From: Tethya wilhelma
Lineage: Eukaryota > Porifera > Demospongiae > Tethyida > Tethyidae
DNA length: 64,000 nucleotides
Direction of reading: 5' to 3'
Assembly (NCBI GenBank): GCA_964030475.1
Contig: CAXIPT010000009.1
Span: forward strand, 3,955,767-4,019,766
The translations under genes and the position numbers were made by a program. Each line of letters opens with the position of its first letter. The first letter of the stretch is position 1. Positions 31,170 through 41,938 of the stretch are shown here, piece after piece. Under the pieces are notes generated by a model. It was not told the DNA's origin, searched no databases, and was given only the letters and a program-made list of their open reading frames with translations.

Positions 31170-33877
31170 GATCAGAAGACAGCCTACAGTGTTGCAGAAT
31201 TGCTGGGCTAAGCCAGGAGCTGTTTNGAGCCAGGTCAGTTCCATTTGCCCTACGAAAGAAAGTAGAGGTGGAACTCGAGAGGTTGCAAAAGCAAGGGATA
31301 ATCCAGCCGGTACAGTTTTCAGATTGGGCAGCCCCAATTGTACCTGTGTTGAAGAGTGACAGTACAGTCAGAGTGTGTGGGGACTACAAAGTCACGGTGA
31401 ATCAGGTGGCCAAGGTAGACAAGTACCCCATTCCCAGAATCGAGGAATTGTTTTCATCTCTCTCTGGAGGAAAGACATTCTCTAAGTTGGATTTGTCACA
31501 TGCTTACATGCAAGTAGAATTGGATGAGGAGTCTAAGAAATTCGTCACAATCAACACCCATAAAGGGTTGTTTCAGTATAACAGATTGCCCTTTGGCGTC
31601 TCCTCAGCGCCGGCAATATTTCAGAGAGTAATGGAAAACCTACTTCAAGGCATTCCAGGAGTTCGAGTTTATATTGATGACATCCTTGTCACAGGTCAGA
31701 CTGACCAAGAACATCTGGATAACCTGAGAGAGGTTCTTCACCGGCTAAGTGAGGCTGGTATGCGCCTAAAAAGAGAGAAATGTGCTTTTCTCCTGCCGTC
31801 CATAGACTATCTGGGCCATGTCATCAGTGCCACAGGACTGCACACCTCAGATTCAAAAGTCAAAGCAATTGTCGATGCTCCAACGCCTAGGAGTGTGGCA
31901 GAGCTCAGATCCTTCTTAGGCCTGGTCAATTACTATTCAAAGTTCTTGCCAGATCTAGCAACAACGCTGGCTCCACTATACCAGCTGCTAAGGAAGCATG
32001 CAGTTTGGACGTGGTCGACGGAGCAAGACAAAGCATTTGAGGCAGTAAAGAACCACCTGAAGTCGTCCAACGTTTTGGTGCATTTTGATGATCTGGTGTT
32101 ATCGTGCGATGCCTCACCATATGGGGTAGGGGCAGTGTTGTCTCATCAAATGCCAGATGGCTCAGAGAGACCAGTGGGATTTGCATCACGGAGCCTGACG
32201 AAAGCCGAACGTAATTATGCTCATCTAGACAAAGAGGCTTTGGCCATAGTTTTCGGCGTGAAAAAGTACCACCAATACTTATTTGGGAGAGCATTCTCGA
32301 TCAAAACAGATCACAAACCTCTGACACACATTTTCAGCGAATCTCGAACGACTCCTACAATGGCTTCTGGTAGGATTCAGAGGTGGGCACTACTACTTAG
32401 TGGATACGACTACTCAATTCAGTACAAAGAAGGTAAAAGCCACGGAAATGCAGATGCACTCAGCCGTCTGCCACTCCCTACCACTCCTCCGGAAACTCCT
32501 AAACCTGCCAATGTGGTGCATTTGATGGAACAGTTGGACTCTTCTCCGGTTACCAGTGTTCACATCAAGGATTGGACTGAGTCAGATCCAGTATTGTCTA
32601 GAGTCAAGACATGGGCGTCGTCTGGGTGGCCAGAAACAGATGACACATCCAAGGAGGTGAGCCCCTATCTTAAGAGGAGGGACGAGCTAAGCGTAGAGGG
32701 TGGATGTATACTGTGGGGGAGCCGAGTGGTAGTCCCAGAGAAAGGGAGAGAGAGAGTACTAGCAATGCTGCATGAAGCCCACCCTGGAATTGTTAAAATG
32801 AAGGGGTTAGCACGAGGGTATGTGTGGTGGCCTGGGATTGATGCTCAATTGGAACAATGTGTTCGAGAGTGTGAAATGTGTCAAGTGAATTGGAAGACAC
32901 CACCGGTAGTGCCGTTACATCCATGGACGTGGCCACAACAGCCCTGGTCACGAGTACACATAGACTATGCAGGCCCGGTGAATGGAAAGATGTTTCTACT
33001 AGTCATCGATGCATACTCCAAGTGGCTGGAGATACACATGACTGATACTGCTACTTCGGCTGCAACTATTAGGTTGCTGAGAAACTCATTTGCATCACTT
33101 GGACTGCCACAAGTGTTAGTGTCAGACAACGCCACAGCATTTACAAGTGAGGAGTTTGGTAAATTTCTCAACGTTAACGGAATTAGACATGTACGAACAC
33201 CCCCCTACCACCCTGCTTCAAATGGCTTGGTAGAGAGAGCAGTTCAGACCTTCAAAGATGGACTAAAGAAGATTACAAAGGGTTCATTAGAAACAAGATT
33301 GGCTCGGTTCCTGTTCCGGTACAGAGCAACTCCACATGGTACCACAGGAGTAACCCCAGCAGAGTTAATGTTCGGTCGCAAGCTGCGTACCCCACTGGAT
33401 GGCCTCAGACCAGACATAGAGACCAAGGTTGCTAGAGCTATGGAACGACAAAAAGTAAACCATGATGCTCATGCTCAGTCCAGGAACTTCGATGTGGGAG
33501 ATTTAGTGTATGCCCGCAATGATGGCAAAGGTACCCTATGGTTGCCTGGAAAGGTGGTCAGAGTGTCTGGATCTGTGTGTTTCACTGTATTGTTAGAAGA
33601 TGGTCGGGAGATTCAACGACATGCCGATCAACTACGAGGCCGTGTTTGCTCTGATGTAGCAGATCAGACTTGTGATCCGGATTCTGGAGCAGAAGATGAC
33701 TATGACTGTGTTAGTGTGGCAAGTGGATTAGTACCCAGCCCAGAAGAGCCAGCAGATGAGGGTAGTGCACCTCAAAATGAGACTGGAAGTCCACCACAAC
33801 CCGAGCCAGAGAGAGAGCCAAGGCGTTCCTCTCGTGTACGTCGTGCTCCAGATCGTTTTGTGAACAGTTGTAAGTAA
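31170..33877 (+). CDS. pol: Ty3/gypsy retrotransposon pol (5' truncated): RT, RNase H, integrase
   Basis: A frame of 869 codons (from 31268) is open to the stop at 33877. It begins inside the RT, so there is no true start, and gag, protease and the 5' LTR are absent. The N-terminal RT stretch begins near 31170 and appears shifted at the N base at 31226. RT shows 'VYIDDILVTG' (catalytic YIDD, about residue 137). RNase H shows 'LSCDASPYGVGAV', 'DKEALAI' and 'TDHKPL'. Integrase has the HHCC zinc region ('HEAHPGIVKMKGL' to 'CVRECEMC'), then D-D-E at 'HIDYAGPV', 'VSDNATAF' and 'NGLVERAV'. A C-terminal domain ('FDVGDLVYARND', 'PGKVVRVSG') follows. A run of 869 codons without a stop suggests a recent insertion or selection shortly before truncation. 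Confidence 0.95.
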
Positions 33878-33956
33878 CTGAACCTTTATGTTTGTGGTTA
33901 GTGTTATTTTTGTTGTAATTTTCTTAGGTAATTTGTATAAACTAAAGAGGGAGGAT

Positions 33957-34151
33957 TGTAGTGTATGTGCTTTGGTTAATGTCTTACGTAATGGTTATGT
34001 TTACTTCCGTTTTGTGATCATGTCGGATGTTGCGTGTGTTCTTAAGTTGTGGAGTTGTGTGTGTAAGATATCTTTCGTGTGTTTGAGCTCAATAAAGAGA
34101 TTTGATATTAAACCTGTTGAACTGATAGCTAGAAGTTGAACAAACACAACA
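33957..34151 (+). repeat. 3' LTR of the gypsy element
   Basis: After a purine-rich polypurine tract ('aaagagggagga', 33943-33955) a segment starts TGTAGTGTATGTGC and ends ACACAACA, giving short inverted ends (tgt.gtgt/acac.aca). It carries AATAAA at 34091-34096. It is about 195 bp, short for a gypsy LTR. No second copy was seen upstream, so the element is a 5'-truncated or solo-3' remnant. Confidence 0.7.
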
Positions 34152-34798
34152 CCCAACAAGATTAAGGACAGTTATTGCCTATGTATAGTTGTAAGTATTA
34201 TTAGAGGTTGATTGACAGAAATAATTCTGTGTTACTGTTAATTTCACTTGCATTCAAAAATCATGTTTTCCACTTTTCACTTTCTGGCTACGGATACCGT
34301 GCTCCATGTACTCCAAGGGATCCAATCCAATCCAAGGGAAAGAAGCATGAAAATACATCAGTTAATGAAGGCAATGAAGCTAAGCGCAAAGTAAAAAATG
34401 ACGTCATTGCAACTGCTAAGTAACGCATTATGTAATTCAATGTCTCACACAGTTTTGCTAAATCTAGTGAGATAGTCCTAAGTTCACTGAGTAAATAACT
34501 GCCTACGACACTGTGGTAAAAAAAAAAACCAAATATTTACTTTTGGATAATTTATGTCTTCACTTTTTGGATGAATTGAACCTTAACTCTTTTGGTCAAA
34601 TTTGATGGTTACTTATTACATACATTTGTAGCATATTTAAATCTAACTTTGCTATCTTGTCCGCATTACAAAGAGCAAGGAAAAGCTTTACATGAAGCAT
34701 AAAATTGTGTAGTTTTATGTATGCAATATGACCTTTTATCTTCCGAAGATTGGCATTAACCAGCTCCTTTACTTGTGAGTTAATTGCTACTATGTCAT
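34152..34798. other. No gene seen
   Basis: This is downstream flank of the gypsy LTR. A short open frame at 34208-34423 has no recognisable domain and was not accepted. Confidence 0.4.
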
Positions 34799-35126
34799 CA
34801 GTGGCGTATCCAAGATTTTAATCATGAGGGTGCTAATACAATGCGGAAGCCGAGCGCCCGAAAAATTTGGGGTAATCACGCCCAGTTTGGGGTCACATGA
34901 GCAAAATTACTAATAGCAATCGCGCTGGAGATGGCACTGTGTTCTCTAGTTTTTTCGGCCTTTTCTCTAATATCTTATGTCACTCTTGAAAGTCAATTTA
35001 AAGTCTTATCAGCTTCTATGTCAAGCAAAATTCATTGAACTGCGCTTGTTGAGTGCTGCTTTTAAGCGATGACGTCATTATTTTCTGAGTTAGGGGGTTG
35101 AGCACCCTGAGCTAGATACTCCACTG
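34799..35126. mobile_element. MITE with CAGTGG termini
   Basis: The left end CAGTGGCGTATCCA and the complement of the right end, CAGTGGAGTATCT, form short inverted repeats around 328 bp. CAG(T/G)GG starts are common in hAT-derived elements. No clear target duplication was found. It is non-coding. Confidence 0.6.
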
Positions 35127-35282
35127 GTCTTGAGTGGGGTATTTATTGATAAAGTATCCACTGAAATATCCTTCATGACCATGCCAGCGGAAACGATTAA
35201 CAAAGAACCTGGTTGCTTGAAAATGTCTTGAATCTTGATTTAAAACATTGATGCAGTTTACAACCATTGTAATAATTTTACG

Positions 35283-36775
35283 TTATTTTAGTTGTTGGTG
35301 GTCTAGCAAATATGTCAGAAAAATCTCAAATAAATGTCGAGGCGACTCATCAGATTTCATTACTTCAACCGCACTACAAACTCCACGTGTGCAATAAATG
35401 GTGAAAATTCCTGGAGTGAGGGGTTGGGTGGTGAGACACATACTTTCTGCATGAGTCAATGTCTTCTTCAGGGTGTTCGCATCTGTTGTGGTTTGCAGCA
35501 TAGTTTGGAATACCATGAACCATTTCTAGAGTAGTAAAAAGTACAAGATTATTGACAGCTGGTGGATGTGGAAGTGCTATTGTCCCTGTGCACGCAAGGA
35601 GAATTGATAAAAGTTTCCAATAACATCAGGTGGGACTGGATTACCGTACAGAATAGGAGAGGAGCTTTGTCTTCTATCAATTTCACTCAAAGAACTGTTC
35701 AATGAAAGCTCGTTTGAGATGTAAGACATGAAATAAATTTAGCAAGGGGTGATGATCCTTCTTTAGGCCACACCGAATTGATTACATGTTTCATGGATTG
35801 TCTACAGAAACTTACTGACCCAGGTGGCAGGCAAAAAAATAATAATAAATTAATAATTCTTAATAATTTTACTAAATTCCACATACATCGTACAACAATT
35901 GGACACACACATATATACAACACACACAGGTATAAATATGTACTATAAATATAGTCATAGAACACATTCTGAGAGGGTCACTTAAGAAGTTTTTCTTCTT
36001 TTAGCCATGTTCGAAGGCTGCTTGCAGTGGGGAGACTTCCCGTCATTTGAGCATAGAAAACAGATGGGATATACGACAGCATAATTCTGTCTTAACTCAC
36101 GAATGTAATCATTCTCTAGGAGAGATTCTTCCCCCAAACCACAGTAGTAACACACTGGCTCAAAGTGCACAAGGACAGAACTGTAATATTGTGACTCAAT
36201 ATATGATGAGCACACCAGAGCAGACCTCACAACAATGCTGCTTTCGTACTGGGAACTCCTAGTTCTTCTTTTGTCAGTTTGGATTGAGAGTAAACACATC
36301 TTGGTTTGTAGCACTCACCACATAAAATTGTGCACCTCACTTTGCCACACACAAGCAGAGACTGTCTGCCTTTGTCAATTTCCTTTGCTTCATCACTCGC
36401 AACAGACACACGTGATGGACCGTCTTGATCAGAGCGTGGTTGACCATACCCTAGGCTGAGCTTCTTGTAGTGCTCATCTAGCAGAGATAGAGGTAGAAAT
36501 GACAGAGAATCAAATTCCTCAGAAGGAGGACGTTCACAACAATACGTACAATCTGTATTGGCACAGTTTTCGCTTTTAGATCATCTGGGTCCAAAGAAGA
36601 ATCCACAACTAAGGCGTGCTGGAAGTGTTGTGTCATTCGTGCATCAGTTGCCAGAACTGCAATCGTATCCATNAATGAGCTGTCAATGGAATATGGTGTC
36701 AACTGTCGCTCCCCACTACTTGAGAATGAATATTTTGATATGTGCTGTGGCTCGCTTGTTTCCGATGTCAGCATG
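35283..36775 (-). pseudogene. KDZ-type transposase remnant (HMG-domain-protein-3-like)
   Basis: Minus-strand pieces follow the layout of Kyakuja-Dileera-Zisupton transposases with Cys-rich N-termini. They are 'DPDDLKAKTVPIQ' (about 36600), 'DCTYCCERPPSEEFDSLSF' (36490-36550), 'VRCTILCGECYKPRCVYS' (36290-36340), 'FEPVCYYCGL' (36130-36165), and 'IYCTRGVCSAVEVMKSDESP' (about 35360-35420), the block just before the catalytic Asp. A frameshift near 36260 and loss of everything after 'ESPRHLFEIF' mean the catalytic domain is missing. The N at 36673 lies within. Confidence 0.6.
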
Positions 36776-37038
36776 ATCTCTTGGAAGGCTATGAAGCAAA
36801 ATGCCTTTTAAATTACCTCAGATCAGCAAAAATCATAAAAGCAAAAGGTTTACTTGATATCATGGAATCATTTGAGTATGGATACATGGAAGCATCAGAC
36901 AAACCTACTCCTATTTCCCGAAAAACCTTGACTTCTGAAGATAATTCATTGAAACAATCTGGTATTTTTTATCATAAAAACAGACTCACTTTACACGTGC
37001 ACACACATACATGCACATGCACACACACACACACACAT

Positions 37039-37075
<37 letters not shown>

Positions 37076-37380
37076 CACATGCACACATACACACACATAT
37101 ACTCAAACAAGCTTCACAGATATGGAATTTGAGTCGCTTGTTACCTAGTATGATTGGTCAGTTTGTTCCAGAAGATGACAGCAACTGGAAGAACTTCCTA
37201 TGACTGCTAGAAATAATGGATATCCTCTTGAGCCCAACTGTGTCAGCTGATGAAACATACTATCTGGGAATTTTAATAGAGGAACATCACACTGAGTTTG
37301 TTCGGTTATATGATTCGAGTGTAATTCCGAAGATGCACTATATGGTTCATATGCCAAGGATTATACGACAGTATATAATT
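36750..37380 (+). pseudogene. Transposon-encoded protein remnant with one intron
   Basis: The plus strand encodes 'QHDLLEG', 'SFEYGYMEASDKPTPIS' and, across a GT-AG intron at 36962-37111, 'QSASQIWNLSRLLPSMIG'. 'VPEDDSNWKNFL' then meets an in-frame TGA (37201). After it come 'LIEEHHTEFVRLYDSSVIP' and 'KMHYMVHMPR'. This block order is, from memory, a large repeat-derived protein family in invertebrates and fish. I cannot name its superfamily. The coding similarity stops near 37372, just before the inverted duplication starts at 37395. Confidence 0.6.
36988..37105. repeat. (CA)n-rich microsatellite inside the transposon intron
   Basis: Interrupted ca repeats fill most of the 150-bp intron of the transposon-derived gene. 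They make the ORF appear to read through as THTHTH. Confidence 0.9.
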
Positions 37381-37685
37381 ATATACTACAGTAAGCACGT
37401 TGCCTAAATAATTTTTGGTTCAATAAATTTTTACACAGACACACTAAGTCTTATGCTAGAATTTCAGCATTAGTAAGCTTTTTGTCAAGCCTATAGTACC
37501 TCCAATCTAGGAAATTATAACTTTAGTATTGCATCATTACAATGAGTAAAAGTATAATTGATAAATTTTAGCCCGTATATTAATTCTTTTTTTACTATCA
37601 GTCTAAAAGAACCATCTCCTATTGTTAATTTTAAATGTATGTTCATGATTGGATGTGCTTATAAGATTCTCAATTTTCATTTTAG

Positions 37686-37829
37686 TGCGTCCAACATTAC
37701 CCAAACTTGGTATTAAGTTGGTTGGCAACAGTCCCAGAGTTCGTGATAACAGTGTGGAAGTTGACTTTATCCTTACCAGACCAGCTTCAAAGGTCACATG
37801 TCAACTAGGACGGGGTCAACAACAAGATT
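37686..37829 (+). CDS. Duplicated HYR-like exon (plus strand)
   Basis: It is identical in sequence to the exon at 6398-6541, with intact 'cattttag' acceptor and 'gtaaatc' donor. No upstream plus-strand exon that could feed it was found before 37395. Confidence 0.7.
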
Positions 37830-37902
37830 GTAAATCATCAATAATTCAAGCAATTGTGTACATGTATAGTTTCATATTTATCGTGACTTTATTTGTTGAT
37901 AG

Positions 37903-38157
37903 GTTCGTCTGGTAGTGTTGTGTACTCTGACCTTAGTCCTGGTAGATACTTCATTCGAGTTCAAGCCAGTAACACTAAGGAAGACAGGGCAATCTTGAGG
38001 AGGAATTTTGAGATAGTCACGGATCCTGACTATTGTACAGTTCACCTAATCAATAATGGGATCACTGTTTTAGAGGATAAGGTTACTTTTGAATTTGCTG
38101 GAGTTGGAGAAGTTTCATCATTTAGCTGTCAGCTTGATCGAGACACTCCATTCGAAT
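37903..38157 (+). CDS. Duplicated HYR-like exon (plus strand)
   Basis: It is identical to 6070-6324. It ends 'GACACTCCATTCGAAT' before 'gtaagtgcc', phase 1. Joining to the exon at 41626 gives 'DTPFECTSPLDVSGIEKG', a seamless continuation of the domain. Confidence 0.75.
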
Positions 38158-38658
38158 GTAAGTGCCTGGCTGTTATTAAAAAGAGTATTTTGTTTATTTC
38201 GGTGGATGAAATAATTATTATCAGTTAACGATGTATTAGGTTGTTTTGCCATGAATCACGAAATATACTTTACTGGAACAGTCCATTGAATCCAGCATTA
38301 GCACAATGATCAGTTTTAATTACTTTAGCAGACTAATTAGTTTTCTAGTACCTGTTTTGACTCTGCATTACATAACAAACTGCAGTGAAGTATATACATT
38401 GGTTCTCTGAGCTTGCACCCTTGAATTAAAGACTGGCAAATAATTGCCATGCCTTTAGTCATGCAGCTGCAGCCTTCATTGCAATGTTAGTATATAGAAT
38501 AGTCTGCATGACTTATCCAGTAGCAGATTTAGGGGAGGGAGGGGGGAATGCAACCCCACCCAGCCACCCACCCTCCCCAAAAAAAAGTTAACTGTATTGG
38601 AAATTTGTACTTATGCATGCTATGTACAGTTGTATACTAAGCCTGTAGTTTACAAAAG

Positions 38659-40291
38659 GGGTCATTCCATTTCAATTCAACAACATTTCACAAGTGACCT
38701 CCTTGAAATTCCATCAAACTTGGTACAGTTGTAGTGTGTAATAAGACATTATTCAAAATAAAATATTAGGCCCTCAACTTCTATGGCTTCTGAGTAATGG
38801 GCACCCAAAAATCAAGCTTTTTCGGAGATTTTGCTCTACACCTTAGCCTTGATACAGCCATAACTTTCTAATAAAGCTTTGATAGGACAAATGTTTAGTA
38901 CCATCATGTTGCCCATAAAATTCCCTTTCAGATAAAATATTGTATGGCTTCATCCGATCAAGTGGTCAGAGAACTACCATTGCTTCAATTTGACCTATGA
39001 CCTTTCTGAAAAAGTGCTGACTCAATTTTTTTTTATTTTCAAACATTACCATTCTTAGGCATTAAACTACTGTTTGACCAAGTTTGGTAATGGGGTCTCA
39101 ATGGGCTGGGAATAGATACTACTAAATGATGGACAGGTTACGTACAACAGTGAAAATCATTATGTACAAAGAAAGACTGACCTCTTACTTTAGCTTGTAG
39201 CCTTCAAAACACATGCTGTACTTAAATTATGCCCTTCTCCACCTTAATCCTATCCCTTATGGATCCCTTAATCCCTCCCATTCCCACCCCAACCTTCACC
39301 CCCAATTTAAACCACTCTTTTCTGTTCCCTAACTGTTAGAGTATATACAACAATCCTTGGACTTGTAAACCTGTTTCAATGATAATAAGTTGCTGTCTCA
39401 TTTTATTTTTGTCTATTAATCCCATTCCATTAACTTTAATAATTAATTAGTTCTTGGTTAAGCTTGCCGTGTAAGCTAAATGAAATTAATTTTGGGCTAA
39501 TTTGCTGCCGCAGCATCTTCATAGCCCAATAAGCCTGTTCAAATAAGAAATTTACCTTTTTGAGAAAAAAATCTTTTTACTGAGTTGAAACAAACATGTT
39601 ATTAATACCTAACTACAGCACGGAGCAGCTGGATCCCATGCATGGCCAGCTTGAGTGTAGACTGGGATCTACAAGGGATATGGCCCCACCCAGATGGGAG
39701 TGGAATGGGAAGTACCATAATTTGAGCAGAGTAGGTGTTCTAAAAGCTAGTAGTCCAAGTATAACAAGCATTATTACTTTGTACGAAATGGATTTAGTAA
39801 CTTTTGCATGTAGCCCTAACAGTCTCCTATCACTTAGTAGTTGAGCCCATTGAGACCCCATAACCAAACTTGGTCAAACAGTAGTTTAATGCCTTAGAAT
39901 GGTAATGTTAGAAAATAAAAAAAATTGAGTCAGCACTTTTTCAGAAAGGTCATAGGTCAAATTGAAGTAATAGTAGTTCTCTGACCACTTGATCGGATGA
40001 AGCCATACAATATTTCATCTGAAAGGGAATTTTATGGGCAACATGATGGTACTAAACATTTGTCCTATCGAAGCTTTATTAGAAAGTTATGGCTGTATCA
40101 AGGCTAAGGTGTAGAGCAAAACCTCCGAAAACGCTTGATTTTTGGGTGCCCATTACTCAGAAGCCATAGAAGTTAAGGGCCTAATATTTTATTTTGAATA
40201 ATGTCTTATTACACACTACAACTGTACCAAGTTTGGTGGAATTTCAAGGAGGTCACTTGCGAAATGTTGTTGAATTGAAATGGAATGACCC
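38659..40291. mobile_element. Foldback element with about 450-bp inverted arms
   Basis: The arms 38659-39109 and 39843-40291 are reverse complements over about 450 bases with scattered differences (for example 'gctttgatagg' against the complement of 'cctatcgaagc'). The outer ends read 'gggtcattccatttcaattc'. A possible 4-bp AAAG duplication flanks it. The 733-bp centre has no convincing coding region. It lies in the intron between the duplicated exon and 41626. Confidence 0.9.
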
Positions 40292-40324
40292 AAAGGCATC
40301 TTAGCAGGTTCAAGGCCTGGACAT

Positions 40325-40535
40325 GCCTGGATGCATGACTACAACCGAAGTATTTTCAGAATCCTAGATCTGCCCTGCTTGTCCAGAATCTTACAAGCAT
40401 GCATTTTTATATTGCACACAAAAGGGTCTAGCATAGACCCTCTGGACTTTCCGTGTCGCCCAGGACGAAATTCTGGCATATTATCACTCCTAGCTGTACT
40501 TACATCACGTAAAAGTAAATTTCTTGTAGTTTAAG
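40325..40535 (-). repeat. Interspersed repeat, inverted copy of 5055-5250
   Basis: It is the reverse complement of the repeat at 5055-5250 and 5450-5640 ('gaatcctagatctgccctg', 'acttacatcacgtaaaa'). It also shares 'catccaggcatgtcc' with 5725-5745 on the other strand. Confidence 0.75.
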
Positions 40536-40557
40536 CATTCAAAGTATTAAAAATTTC

Positions 40558-40910
40558 AAAAAAATAAATAGCGTAGGAATGGGCAGTGCGGTAAAAAGTA
40601 TTGGAATAAGGCATGGTCTCAATTTCGTCACATGACTATTTCATTTTTATTCTTGTCAGTTGATCCTTCCTAAGGATCCCGCTAAGTGTCGTAAATGCAA
40701 CAATCTGTACAATAGTGCGGTAGCTCATTATTGTATTGGTTCAATCAGTAGGCTAAGCAGTGGAGCAAGCTATAACAGACAGGTAACTTAAACTGGACTG
40801 CCGGCCAAGAGTTGGGCATAAAAATGAAGTAGTCATGTGCCGAAATTGAGAAACTACCTTGTTCCAATACTTTTTACCGCACTGCCCATTCCTACACTAT
40901 TTATTTTTTA
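40558..40910. mobile_element. MITE with about 49-bp terminal inverted repeats
   Basis: The left arm contains 'gtaggaatgggcagtgcggt' and 'aaaaagtattggaa'. The right arm is its complement up to 40910, with outer 'aaaaaataaatag' also paired. The centre (about 255 bp) is non-coding. Immediately to the right, 40915-40990 matches 58031-58105 inverted, another repeat family. Confidence 0.85.
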
Positions 40911-41221
40911 AAAATTTTACTACTTGTTCATTCACTTTTTTTTTCAACACTACAGTGTGGAAACTATTAGAGACTGGTTAGTCCTTACAAAAAGCTTGAG
41001 TAGCTGCTATATGCACTACATTAAGTGGAGCAGGCTAATGCGCATGCGCATAATAATGCCACGTGGATAATGCCTTTGAACTCTACAAGAAGATGGCTAC
41101 ATTGAAGTATGTGAATTAATACTCTCAGTTTCAAAGCCTTCTAGTTTTTGTTTAGGCTTGTTTGTGATGAAGAGGAGTATCAAGGAATGTAGTACCTATG
41201 AAAAGAACTTACTTTGTGCTG

Positions 41222-41540
41222 TCAAAGTTGGCTCAACGCATTCTGGTTCTCTGGAAATGCTTTTCAAGTAAGTCAGTTAGGAAGTACGTACGTATACGTA
41301 AGTTAGAAGAACAAAAATGGCATTATGGTGGTTTCCCACTAGCGCTCTCTATATGAGTGCTGAGGAAACTTTTTGCGAGTTAAGCCTTGCAAGCAGTTGA
41401 TAATCTGTTAGTGAGAGTCTCTGAGCAACTTTGAAAGTTTGATTTTGTTTGACTAGATTTTTATGGTGACCAACATATTTTGTATTGTGTCTATGGGACA
41501 GTTGGCCCATTCCTACTATACGTACTACCGTACGTATGAT
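41222..41540 (+). repeat. Interspersed repeat R1, copy
   Basis: It matches the R1 order: 'gttggctcaacgcattctgg', 'tcccactagcgctctctat', 'tgtctatgggacagttggcc'. It lies in the intron before 41626. Confidence 0.8.
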
Positions 41541-41625
41541 ACCAGACTAATTGTGGAGTCTAGCTTTAAACATTATAATTTTTAAATTTACGAGCTATAT
41601 AACTCATATAATGTTCATGGCTTAG

Positions 41626-41738
41626 GTACCTCTCCTCTGGATGTGAGTGGCATTGAGAAGGGCAAGCATCGCATCAAGATTATTCCACAGGAATGTGACC
41701 AAAGTCGCCCACTCATGTATGACTTTAATATAATATGA
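41626..41738 (+). CDS. Exon completing the HYR-like module (plus strand)
   Basis: After acceptor 'catggcttag' the phase-1 exon reads 'TSPLDVSGIEKGKHRIKIIP' and 'QECDQSRPLMYDFNI', then TGA at 41736-41738. The pattern matches '[19 protein letters not shown]' in the exon at 6070-6324. It fits exactly after 'DTPFEC' of the duplicated exon 37903-38157. If a donor at 41717 is used, the gene continues further. Otherwise it ends here, giving a product without a membrane module. Confidence 0.65.
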
Positions 41739-41938
41739 TATAAGTTTGATATTATTTTGCTTGCTAGTGCAAAATTGGTAGTATAGGTAGTACTTGAACA
41801 CTAGGTTTGTTCAAGTCATAGTTTAATTATTAATATATTTATTTTCAGTACTGTCTTAACGATCTTAGCATTAGAATTCATAGTTGTATGAACATAGTTT
41901 CAATGTTTTCGAGTTTAGCTCAGTAGAGTTTCCTTTAA

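Larger units (their letters stand above)
37395..38410. repeat. Right arm of the 1,016-bp inverted duplication
   Basis: It is the reverse complement of 5817-6832 with a single mismatch found by eye. It contains plus-strand copies of two exons with their splice sites. The left border abuts a transposon remnant, and the right border abuts diverged repeat sequence. Confidence 0.95.

Noticed and set aside
31926..32294. 122-codon antisense frame in the gypsy pol
   Set aside because: It is a shadow of the RNase H region on the opposite strand.
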